Below, piece after piece: positions 9,793 to 17,734 of a stretch of 64,000 nucleotides of DNA (position 1 is its first letter; the number at the start of each line of letters is the position of its first letter). The stretch spans positions 4,143 through 68,142 of the forward strand of contig CAZPDM010000013.1 in NCBI GenBank assembly GCA_964585305.1. The letters are read 5' to 3'. The position numbers and the translations under genes were made by a program. This DNA is from CAZPDM01 sp964585305. GTDB taxonomy: Bacteria > Planctomycetota > Uabimicrobiia > Uabimicrobiales > JABWCH01. The notes below the pieces were generated by a model that searched no databases, was not told the origin of the DNA, and saw only the letters and a program-made list of their open reading frames with translations.

Positions 9793-10533
9793 TTAAATGA
9801 GTTGTCTTTTTTCATAAAAGAAAAAATTTATATTTGAAAGAATAGCCCAAGCTGCGGTTTCTGCACGTAGAGTATTTCCCCCCATAGTAAAAATTTGGCA
9901 ACCTTCTGATTCAGCCTGATGTAGTTCCTGTTCAGTCAAACCACCTTCTGGACCAACTATTACTAAAATTTTTTCAGGAGTACTGGGTAAGTTTTCCAAA
10001 ACTTTACGTAAACAAGGAAACTTTGAATCTTTATGAGCCAGAAGCCGCAAAGGAATATTTTTGCTTGTTTCTAAAACATGAGAAAATGTTTGTATTGGCT
10101 CAACTTGAATAAGAGAATTTCTACCACATTGCTTTGCAGCAGAGATCATTATTTTTTGCCAGCGATCAGGATTTCCTGCTGTTTGCTTTCCACAAGCAAG
10201 ATGCTGTGTAGTCATAGGAATAAGATAATCTAATCCTAATTCCATTGCTTTTTCTAAAAGCAGATCCCAATGTTGGCTTTTAATAATGCCTTGTGCAAGT
10301 ATTACTTCTACTGGTAATTTGGCAGATATTTTAGTTTGTTGAGTAATTTCTAAAAATACTTTGCGTCCTTTACAAGAAGATATATATGCTAAATATTGAT
10401 TTCCTTTCATATCAAATAATTCGACTTCATCACCAATTTGACAACGATAAACATCCATGAGATGATGCTGTTCGGATTCTTCCAGTTGTGTTGTATCACC
10501 TACTTTTGCTGAGTGTGATAAAAAAAAACGCAT
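9793..10533 (-). CDS. rsmE: 16S rRNA (uracil1498-N3)-methyltransferase RsmE
   Basis: The 246-residue protein starts MRFFLSHSAK and has the N-terminal PUA-like domain followed by a SPOUT trefoil-knot domain. The characteristic motifs are IVGPEGGLTEQELHQA and LGGNTLRAETA-like MGGNTLRAETAAWAIL near the C-terminus, where SAM binds. RsmE methylates U1498 of 16S rRNA in the assembled 30S subunit. I chose the ATG at 10533 because AGGAG lies nine bases upstream; an ATG at 10560 would add nine residues but overlaps a hairpin. The gene sits between the NACHT-WD40 gene and the glycosyltransferases without functional connection to either. Confidence 0.95.
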   Translation of the reverse strand: MRFFLSHSAKVGDTTQLEESEQHHLMDVYRCQIGDEVELFDMKGNQYLAYISSCKGRKVFLEITQQTKISAKLPVEVILAQGIIKSQHWDLLLEKAMELGLDYLIPMTTQHLACGKQTAGNPDRWQKIMISAAKQCGRNSLIQVEPIQTFSHVLETSKNIPLRLLAHKDSKFPCLRKVLENLPSTPEKILVIVGPEGGLTEQELHQAESEGCQIFTMGGNTLRAETAAWAILSNINFFFYEKRQLI

Positions 10534-10550
10534 AACAATTTTTCTCCTAG

Positions 10551-10582
10551 AAAGGGGCAAAAAAATTGCCCCTTTTTTTTAT
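10551..10582. terminator. Hairpin between the NACHT-WD40 gene and rsmE
   Basis: AAAGGGGCAA and TTGCCCCTTT form a perfect 10-bp stem around five As. The long T tract is on the plus strand, while genes here run leftwards with only three Ts after the stem, so termination between the two minus-strand genes is probably partial. Confidence 0.55.
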
Positions 10583-10587
10583 TTTTC

Positions 10588-13500
10588 TTATAACAATTCC
10601 CAGCAGTGCAATTCCTGTGTAGTAATTTGCCCCAGACCAATGAGTTTGTTGGGACGGTAGAATATGCCGGGTAATAACGGGATTGGGATATATGCAATTT
10701 CTTGGTAGTTTTTTCTATCCATAATTACAGTTTCCCATCCTTTGACTAAGGCAAAATACGGAGACGATGATTTGACTGCTTCTGTAGCTTCGATCTGTCC
10801 TTCAAGTGTATGAAGAATTTCTCCAGTTTGAGTATCCCAAATATGGCTTATTTTATTTCGAGAGGAAGAAATAATACGATTTCCATCAGAAGAAAATGCA
10901 ACACTTGCAACAAGATCATTATGTCCGCGTAAAATCATTTGACATGCTCCGGACTCAATATCCCATATATGAATTGGGCCGGAATAACATCCTGAAACAA
11001 GTTGCTTTTGATCCGGCGAGAATGCCAAGCAAGTAACGCTATTATCATGGCCGCGTAAAACTTTATAACCAATCATAGTTTCAAGATTCCAAAGGCGAAC
11101 AGTGTTATCGCGTGAAGCAGTTGCTAGTATTTTTCGATCTTGTGTTAAAGAAATAGCTTGTATCCAACGCTCATGTCCATCCATTTTTGCTAGACAAACA
11201 TTAACATTAAGATTCCAAATTTTAATAATCTTATCAAAATATCCTACGGACAAAAGTTTGTTTTCTGACAAGAACGCCAAAGCCATAATTCGTCCATGAT
11301 GTGCTGCTATTTGGGAAACCAAATTTCCGTTTGCGCAATTCCATATTAACATTTGCCCGTCTTCACTGCCAGAAACCAATCTTTTATTATCACTGCTAAT
11401 CGCAATGCTTTGAACAGGGGCTTTGTGTCCTTCTAGTTTTCGTAGTATTCGTCCGTATTGTGGTTCCCAGATATATATACATGAATCTTCGCTGGATGTA
11501 ACCGCTAAAGATTTATCTTCTGACATCAAAATTTGTGTAATCGGTGCTTTAGGCCCTGCTAAGATATAATTTTCCTGGAAATTTTTAATATCCCAGATAG
11601 AAATACTGCCATCCTCTGCTCCAACCACAAGTTGTTGGCCATTTGGTCTGAGGCTTAAACTACTTACCTGCCAACGAACTTGTTCTAATATGCGATCTAA
11701 TGTTCCGGAGGATTGCCATATTCGAACTTTATTATCTTGACCGCCGCTAATCCATTGTCCATATTGTCCTGGTGCAGCTTTAACGGGTATGTTAGTTTGA
11801 GCTGGGAGATAGCTAATGCTGCTGACATTGCTACTATGTCCTGTGAAGTTGATAAGATTCTGTTGTGTGTCAATATCCCACAATTTTACAAGACTGTCAT
11901 TACCTACGGACGCCAGGATTTTTCCTTCTGAATCAAAAGCTAAACTTCGAATAGTTCGTTCATGTCCTGGCCACTTTGCCAATAATTTTTGGGTTTCAAT
12001 ATTCCAAAGACGCAAGGTATTATCGCTTGCACCTACAACTACTAAAGGCTTTTTGGGATGTACGGCTAGTGCTAGCAATTCGGAAGAATCTATACTTAAA
12101 ATAAGAATCTTAGATATATTTATATTCGATTCAATCTTCCAAACAATCAAACTTCCATCACTGCTGATAGAGATCATTTTTTTACCATCGGGTGTTAGTG
12201 CCAAAGCTGTAATTCTATCTTGATGGCCTTCTAATATATCAAGTTCAGCACCAGTTTGGCTGTCCCATATCCAGATCAGATAATCGTCTCCACCAGAATA
12301 AATATACTGTCCATTCTGGCTAAAAATAGCTGTAGAAATAGCACCTTGTCCAGATAATTTTAATAAATTTTCGCCTGTTTCTGCATCCCAAACTCTTACA
12401 GTTCCATCGTTGCTAGCTGAAATGATTCTTTTTCCTTCAGCATCCCAAGATAAATGGTTAATTGGTTGTGTGTGTCCTGTTAAGATTTTTAAAACAGGAG
12501 AATCAAGATGTGGAGCTAATGGACGTTGGCTTTTTGCCCATGTTTTAGAAAGATCATTTTGTTTAGATCTTTGCCAATATTCTAATAATCGAGTAAAGCT
12601 ATTTCTTGGATCTTTATCCCCCTGTGTTTTTGTATCATAGTAACTACTTGCTTCTGGAGCATCATACCAATAACCTCGATTAAAGAGACATTGAAAGATA
12701 TGCTTTGGATGATTCCGAACAAAATTTAAATCAAGCTGTAAAATTTTTGCTAAGATTTGAATTGTTTTACGATTGATCAAAATGTCTGTGGGATTTGAGA
12801 TATTTTGTATTTCTACATTTTTGGAAGAAGGATTGTTTCCAATAAAGTCAGATTTAAGAAGGCGTCTTGTAGAAGGACGAACACTTAAAAAATATTCAGT
12901 TTGTTCTGGCACTGCAACAACAGGATCATGCAAAATTCGTAACCAATCTTCTAAAAGACCATCGCACATTCCAGCAAGGCATTTTCGTTCAATAAATTCA
13001 AAGTTGACAGATGTTGCAAGTACAGAAGAATAATATTCACTCCATTGTTGTTGATAAGGCAATTCAAGAAGTGTACGAGAATAAGTATATCCTTTGTTTA
13101 AAAAGTAATCTGCAAGCCAACGATGATAAGCACGCATTTTTGACATGCCAAGACGTTCTTTAAGAGTCCGTTCAAATTCAGCATGGAAAAAATCTATAAG
13201 GCCACCACGTTCTAAAAGAAAGTTTTGTAAAGCATAAGAAATTGCCACGAACCGATCATTTTGAATGGAATTTTCACTGATGGGAGCTACCTTTTGTTTG
13301 GATTCAGAATCATTTATTATTTCTTCTGAATCTTTTTTATTACTATTATTTTGTAATATTTCTACTAGCTCACTTTCCGTTAGTCCATAACGACTGGCAG
13401 ATAATAATCCTAAATAATCCCATACTAAAGAAATTCCATAACGTTCAGCCAAACGCTGTAAAATCTGTTCAAACAAAGCTTCAATGCTATGTGCTAGTTG

Positions 13501-14796
13501 TCCAACAGCAACGCCGCCAGTTCCGATTTCTTCCAATGCAACTTTAAGATAAAGTGGATTTCCTCCCGCACGTTTTTGTAAAATAGCAATGTCTTGATTA
13601 GGCAAATTAAGATCATGTTCTTTTGCATAATGACGAATGATTTCGCCAATTTCTAAATCTTCTAACGGAGCTAATTCTAGCATTTGCAATTTGGGATAAT
13701 TTTTAAGAATTGGCCAGGGATCAACCGGGCGAGTTGTCAATACAATTCGTACATTTGCGGGCAATTGTCGTGGAAGCCAAAGTAAATTAAGACCTGCGGT
13801 TTCTAACTCATCTAACCCATCTATCGCAATAACAAGGGGATGTTGACATTTTTCCAGAGTATCTCGAATTAAACTTCTTAATTCCCCATGATCTTGAGGT
13901 AAAGGTAAAGTTGTTATAAGATTATTTTTAACAAGCTGCTCTGCTAAAAATAACAAAAGATTAGAAATTTGCCTGCTTGTACCTGTCATGCTCATAAAAT
14001 AAGCAATGATGGGAATTTTAGGATATTGTTTTCTCCAAGCAAGGACAAATTTTGCTAGCAGTGATGACTTTCCTGTTCCTGCAACAGCTTGGATTCCTAA
14101 ATAGTTTGGAAATCCAGAATTACTGCAAAATTGCTCAAGTTGTTTGAGATATCTTGTTCTTCCGACAAAATCTTTATTCTTTTCAATAAGCATGGATTCT
14201 AATGCTTCATTTAATCCATATTCTACAAATTCAACAGTTTTACTGCTGGGATAATCTTGATCAAAAATGCGTTGCAATTGTGTTTCTACAATCTGTCGTA
14301 ATTCTGTTTGATTTCGAAAAGTAAAAACTTGTTCATTCTCACGAAGTAACTGTTGTTTAAGAGATTCTATGCTAGAGCGATCTTCTGGACGTTCTTTTTC
14401 TATTAAACTTGGATCGTATTGTTGAATATCCCCAAAACAGAAAAATCGTCGATGCTTAGGAACGCGAGCAATTGCTTCACGAATTTCCATTTCTGTAACA
14501 GAAAGTCGTTGTAAATTAGCTTGTCCATTTTCTAATTGTGGTGGACGCCAACCATAACGATAACCTAATATTCCTACAAAGTATTGACATTGTCGCACCA
14601 TTTGCAAACACCAATGGGTAATAGGATCGTCGCTATGTCGTTCTCTCCAACGTAAATCGTAGGGAACGAGAGATAACTGTCGATTTGCCAATTGTTGTTT
14701 TAATCGTGTAAAAATATTTGCTAACTGGTCGCGTTCTAATTCTAAGTCAAGAAATGTCGAGCTTAGAAAAACCTTAAGAGTTTTCCAAACGTACAT
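10588..14796 (-). CDS. DUF4062-NACHT-WD40 STAND ATPase, candidate defence or signalling protein
   Basis: The 1402-residue protein has three parts. Residues 1-170 form a DUF4062 domain, with the hallmark KVFLSSTFLDLELERD and the later GYRYGW. From about 215 to 420 there is a NACHT-type NTPase with Walker A AVAGTGKSS (Lys243) and Walker B LVIAIDGLDELE (325-330). After a helical region, about 14 WD40 repeats run from roughly 770 to 1380, many with GH and WD endings. Such STAND proteins use the repeats to sense a ligand, the NTPase to switch or oligomerise, and the N-terminal domain as effector. DUF4062-NACHT-WD40 proteins occur in cyanobacteria, planctomycetes and other bacteria with large genomes, and related NACHT proteins defend against phages. 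No signal peptide is present. Function here is inferred. Confidence 0.85.
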   Translation of the reverse strand: MYVWKTLKVFLSSTFLDLELERDQLANIFTRLKQQLANRQLSLVPYDLRWRERHSDDPITHWCLQMVRQCQYFVGILGYRYGWRPPQLENGQANLQRLSVTEMEIREAIARVPKHRRFFCFGDIQQYDPSLIEKERPEDRSSIESLKQQLLRENEQVFTFRNQTELRQIVETQLQRIFDQDYPSSKTVEFVEYGLNEALESMLIEKNKDFVGRTRYLKQLEQFCSNSGFPNYLGIQAVAGTGKSSLLAKFVLAWRKQYPKIPIIAYFMSMTGTSRQISNLLLFLAEQLVKNNLITTLPLPQDHGELRSLIRDTLEKCQHPLVIAIDGLDELETAGLNLLWLPRQLPANVRIVLTTRPVDPWPILKNYPKLQMLELAPLEDLEIGEIIRHYAKEHDLNLPNQDIAILQKRAGGNPLYLKVALEEIGTGGVAVGQLAHSIEALFEQILQRLAERYGISLVWDYLGLLSASRYGLTESELVEILQNNSNKKDSEEIINDSESKQKVAPISENSIQNDRFVAISYALQNFLLERGGLIDFFHAEFERTLKERLGMSKMRAYHRWLADYFLNKGYTYSRTLLELPYQQQWSEYYSSVLATSVNFEFIERKCLAGMCDGLLEDWLRILHDPVVAVPEQTEYFLSVRPSTRRLLKSDFIGNNPSSKNVEIQNISNPTDILINRKTIQILAKILQLDLNFVRNHPKHIFQCLFNRGYWYDAPEASSYYDTKTQGDKDPRNSFTRLLEYWQRSKQNDLSKTWAKSQRPLAPHLDSPVLKILTGHTQPINHLSWDAEGKRIISASNDGTVRVWDAETGENLLKLSGQGAISTAIFSQNGQYIYSGGDDYLIWIWDSQTGAELDILEGHQDRITALALTPDGKKMISISSDGSLIVWKIESNINISKILILSIDSSELLALAVHPKKPLVVVGASDNTLRLWNIETQKLLAKWPGHERTIRSLAFDSEGKILASVGNDSLVKLWDIDTQQNLINFTGHSSNVSSISYLPAQTNIPVKAAPGQYGQWISGGQDNKVRIWQSSGTLDRILEQVRWQVSSLSLRPNGQQLVVGAEDGSISIWDIKNFQENYILAGPKAPITQILMSEDKSLAVTSSEDSCIYIWEPQYGRILRKLEGHKAPVQSIAISSDNKRLVSGSEDGQMLIWNCANGNLVSQIAAHHGRIMALAFLSENKLLSVGYFDKIIKIWNLNVNVCLAKMDGHERWIQAISLTQDRKILATASRDNTVRLWNLETMIGYKVLRGHDNSVTCLAFSPDQKQLVSGCYSGPIHIWDIESGACQMILRGHNDLVASVAFSSDGNRIISSSRNKISHIWDTQTGEILHTLEGQIEATEAVKSSSPYFALVKGWETVIMDRKNYQEIAYIPIPLLPGIFYRPNKLIGLGQITTQELHCWELL

Positions 14797-14942
14797 GTTA
14801 TATCCTTTATATAGAAAAATATTTTTCTAAGTTTTGATCAAAAATTAGGCTAAATATCTTCTTTTTATGCAAGGAAAATTCAAACTTTACTCTTTTGAGG
14901 AAAAAAAATTTTTAGCTTGAAGAAAATAAATTTTTTCCTATC

Positions 14943-14971
14943 TTGACAGTCAGAATGCGATTTAGTAGAAT
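14943..14971 (+). promoter_or_regulatory. Sigma-70-type promoter for the P5C dehydrogenase gene
   Basis: TTGACA (14943-14948) and TAGAAT (14966-14971) are exactly 17 bp apart, about 70 bp upstream of the start codon. It is one of the best promoter matches in the window. Confidence 0.75.
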
Positions 14972-15039
14972 AAATTAAGCAGTCTTTTTATATCTAATCA
15001 ATAAATCATTTTTTTATGTTTATTGCAAAGGAATTTTAC

Positions 15040-16671
15040 ATGGAATTTGGAATTTTTAAAGTACCCCAACCATTTAATGAACCTGTATTATCATATAACC
15101 CAGGCGATCCTAATCGGGAAGCCTTATTACAAAAATATAATGAATTAAAAGCTCAAAATATCGAAATTCCCTTGATTATTGGGGGAAAAGAAGTTCGCAC
15201 AGGAAATATTGGCGAATGTCGTATTCCACATGATCATAAAACTATTGTTGCTCATTATCATAAAGCAGGTGAAAAAGAAGTAAAAATGGCAATTGAAGCT
15301 GCAATGGAAGCTCGTAAGACTTGGGCTGCTATGCCGTTCCAATATCGAGCTATGATATTTTTACGTGCAGCAGAACTCATGTCTAAAAAATATCGCCATT
15401 TGATGAACGCAGCTTGTATGTTGGTACAAAGCAAAACTTGCCATCAAGCAGAAATTGACATCGTTTGTGAATTGGTTGATTTTTTCCGTTTTAATTTGAA
15501 ATTTGCAGAACAGATTTATAGTGAACAACCCATGTCTTCTCCTGGTGTTTGGAACTGGATGGAATATCGCCCATTAGAAGGCTTTATTTTTGCAATCACT
15601 CCTTTTAATTTTGCTTCTATTGCTGGGAATTTACCCAGTTCAGCAGCAATTATGGGAAATGTTTGTCTATGGAAACCTGCTTCTTCTACTGTACTATCTT
15701 CTTATTATATTATGAAAGTTTTCCAAGAAGCTGGTTTGCCAGATGGTGTGATCAACATGGTTATGGGAGATGGTGGAAGTGTAGGAGATATTGCATTAGT
15801 TGATCCACGACTTGCAGGTATTCATTTTACTGGGAGTACAGGTGTTTTCCAAAATATATGGAAAACTATTGGTAACAATATTGCAAAATATATCAGTTAT
15901 CCTAAATTAGTAGGCGAAACTGGCGGTAAAGATTTTATGGTTGTTCATGAATCTGCAGATACTGATGAAGTTGTAACAGCTATGGTCAGAGGAGCATTTG
16001 AATATCAAGGCCAAAAATGTTCAGCTTTATCGCGTGCATATATTCCGGATTCTAAGTGGCCACAAATTAAAGAAAAAATTCTTGCAGAAGTCAAAAGCAT
16101 TAAAGTCGGAGATGTTGCGGATTTCTCTAATTTCATGGGTGCTGTAATTGATAAAAAGGCTTTTGATAGCATAGTTAAATATATTGAGATCGCCAAAAAA
16201 GAGACAGATAAATGCGAAATTTTAATTGGTGGAACTTATGATAATTCTCAAGGTTATTTTATTCAACCTACTATTATCTTAGCTAAAGATCCTCACTTTA
16301 CCACAATGGAAGAAGAAATTTTTGGACCAGTATTGACAGTTTATGTCTATCCTGCTTCGCAATATAAAGATACACTTGCCCTTTGTAATAAGACTTCTCC
16401 ATATTCTTTAACAGGAGGAGTTTTTGCAAATGACATGAAAGCTGTTGAAACTGCATATAATGCTTTGCGCGATGCTTCTGGAAATTTCTATATTAATGAT
16501 AAAGTAACAGGTGCAGTAGTTGGGCAGCAACCTTTTGGAGGAGCAAGGGCTTCAGGAACTAACGATAAAGCTGGATCATATTTAAACTTGCTACGTTGGG
16601 TAAGCCCTCGTACAGTTAAATTTTTGTTTGATCCACCAAAATCTTATCGATACCCATTCCTTGGAAAATAA
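15040..16671 (+). CDS. 1-pyrroline-5-carboxylate dehydrogenase
   Basis: The 543-residue protein is an aldehyde dehydrogenase of the P5CDH (ALDH4A1-like) branch. It begins EFGIFKVPQPFNEPVLSYNPG, as in that branch, then has IPLIIGGKEVRTG. The catalytic Glu293 lies in VGETGGKDF and the catalytic Cys327 in GQKCSALSR. It oxidises glutamate semialdehyde (from pyrroline-5-carboxylate) to glutamate with NAD+, the second step of proline degradation. I prefer the ATG at 15040, preceded by AAAGGAA, over an ATG at 15016. No proline dehydrogenase is in the window. A good promoter lies upstream and a hairpin terminator downstream, so it is a single-gene unit. Confidence 0.92.
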   Translation: MEFGIFKVPQPFNEPVLSYNPGDPNREALLQKYNELKAQNIEIPLIIGGKEVRTGNIGECRIPHDHKTIVAHYHKAGEKEVKMAIEAAMEARKTWAAMPFQYRAMIFLRAAELMSKKYRHLMNAACMLVQSKTCHQAEIDIVCELVDFFRFNLKFAEQIYSEQPMSSPGVWNWMEYRPLEGFIFAITPFNFASIAGNLPSSAAIMGNVCLWKPASSTVLSSYYIMKVFQEAGLPDGVINMVMGDGGSVGDIALVDPRLAGIHFTGSTGVFQNIWKTIGNNIAKYISYPKLVGETGGKDFMVVHESADTDEVVTAMVRGAFEYQGQKCSALSRAYIPDSKWPQIKEKILAEVKSIKVGDVADFSNFMGAVIDKKAFDSIVKYIEIAKKETDKCEILIGGTYDNSQGYFIQPTIILAKDPHFTTMEEEIFGPVLTVYVYPASQYKDTLALCNKTSPYSLTGGVFANDMKAVETAYNALRDASGNFYINDKVTGAVVGQQPFGGARASGTNDKAGSYLNLLRWVSPRTVKFLFDPPKSYRYPFLGK

Positions 16672-16689
16672 TTTTCCTATAAAAACAGC

Positions 16690-16716
16690 AAGACCAGGCA
16701 AACTGCCTGGTCTTTA
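16690..16716 (+). terminator. Hairpin terminator after P5C dehydrogenase
   Basis: AGACCAGGCA and TGCCTGGTCT form a 10-bp stem with a short AAC loop. Only a short T run follows, so termination may be incomplete. Confidence 0.7.
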
Positions 16717-16770
16717 GAAAATGTGTGCGCGGGTTAAGCCGCTTAAGCACAACTTCTATTGCTGCTAGCC

Positions 16771-16953
16771 TCAGCCCCGGCGTTTATTCACACTACAAGA
16801 ACTGCCAGAACCTGAAGCGGTAGAAAAACTGCCAACTAATTTTTTGCATTGAGCAGAGCCGCATTTGGGGCATTTTACTGCATCGCCTTCTTTGGCAACC
16901 ATCTGTTCAAATTTGTGATGGCAAGTCTCGCATTCAAATTTGTAAAGTGGCAT
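16771..16953 (-). CDS. FmdB-type zinc ribbon protein
   Basis: The 60-residue protein begins MPLYKFECETCHHKFE and has two CxxC pairs (CETC and CPKC), the pattern of the FmdB/CxxC_CXXC_SSSS family. These bind zinc and are often called regulatory, but no member has a firm role. A Gly/Ser-rich tail ending in SCSVNKRRG follows, as is usual. It is a lone gene on the minus strand, facing the P5C dehydrogenase gene. A longer paralogue lies at 59287-59538. Confidence 0.85.
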   Translation of the reverse strand: MPLYKFECETCHHKFEQMVAKEGDAVKCPKCGSAQCKKLVGSFSTASGSGSSCSVNKRRG

Positions 16954-17074
16954 AAATTCTTTCCCAAAAAAGAAAATTAAATAAAACGAAAACTAATAAA
17001 AGTATACTTTTTTTTTTATAAAAATGCAATATATCCTAAAAAATAATAATAAATTTTTTTGAAGGGATTTAATT

Positions 17075-17653
17075 ATGATGGATGAAATCGCATTGACTCT
17101 TTCTATATTGAGTACAGTTATTGCAGTTGTTTCTGTTTATATTAGCCAGTTAAAACGGGGAAAAATTGTTCTGCCTTCTGTACGTGGATACCGTTTAGAA
17201 CCCCTTAATTTTTATGTAGAAAATGAAGGTTATCGTGCCATACGTTTATCTCTTATGGTAACTTTTATGAATACAGGTGCTCAAACAGTCTCTATCAACG
17301 ATTTGCGAGTAAAAATGCCTATTCCAGAAAAAGGAAAAGATTTGTTTTTACAATGGGTGGATGAATGTCCAGAACTTGCTTCCGAACAACGTAGTTTTGC
17401 TTCTCAACCGACTTTAGGACCTTATGGTAGTAGTAGTCATGTTTATACTTTTGTTAGCCCCTTTAAACCAGAATTTGGCCAATTAGTAAAATATCTTGAG
17501 GAAGTTTGTGAAAAAGAACCAGAAAAGTTATATGCTGCCAAGATTCAATTACGTTGCTGCAAAAATTGCTGGAGTAATTTAGCTGAAATTTATATTTGTC
17601 CAAATGGTCGTAATCATATCGAACGTGATTTTAATAAAATTAACGGGCTATAA
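17075..17653 (+). CDS. Membrane-anchored protein of unknown function upstream of the SPFH gene
   Basis: The 192-residue protein has one N-terminal hydrophobic helix (about residues 5-23). The rest is predicted to be soluble and beta-rich, with phrases such as MVTFMNTGAQTVSINDLRVKMP that resemble Ig-like accessory domains. Near the end a C-C-x-x-C cluster (RCCKNCW) could bind metal or form a disulphide. I do not recognise the family. It lies 81 bp upstream of the SPFH gene with a hairpin between, so partnership is possible but not shown. Confidence 0.7.
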   Translation: MMDEIALTLSILSTVIAVVSVYISQLKRGKIVLPSVRGYRLEPLNFYVENEGYRAIRLSLMVTFMNTGAQTVSINDLRVKMPIPEKGKDLFLQWVDECPELASEQRSFASQPTLGPYGSSSHVYTFVSPFKPEFGQLVKYLEEVCEKEPEKLYAAKIQLRCCKNCWSNLAEIYICPNGRNHIERDFNKINGL

Positions 17654-17658
17654 TTAAA

Positions 17659-17710
17659 AAAACATGCTATTTAAACATCATTTTTAAAATTAAGAAATAG
17701 CATGTTTTAT
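17659..17710 (+). terminator. Hairpin between the 192-residue protein gene and the SPFH gene
   Basis: AAACATGCTATTT and AAATAGCATGTTT form a 13-bp perfect stem with a 22-base A+T-rich loop, followed by TATTACTTTT. It is terminator-like and could partly separate the two genes. Confidence 0.6.
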
Positions 17711-17734
17711 TACTTTTAAATTAGGGGGAGTGTT

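Noticed and set aside
11816..12223. Plus-strand reading frame of 135 codons inside the WD40 gene
   Set aside because: It arises from the repetitive antisense strand of the WD40 repeats; no start signal or domain is visible.
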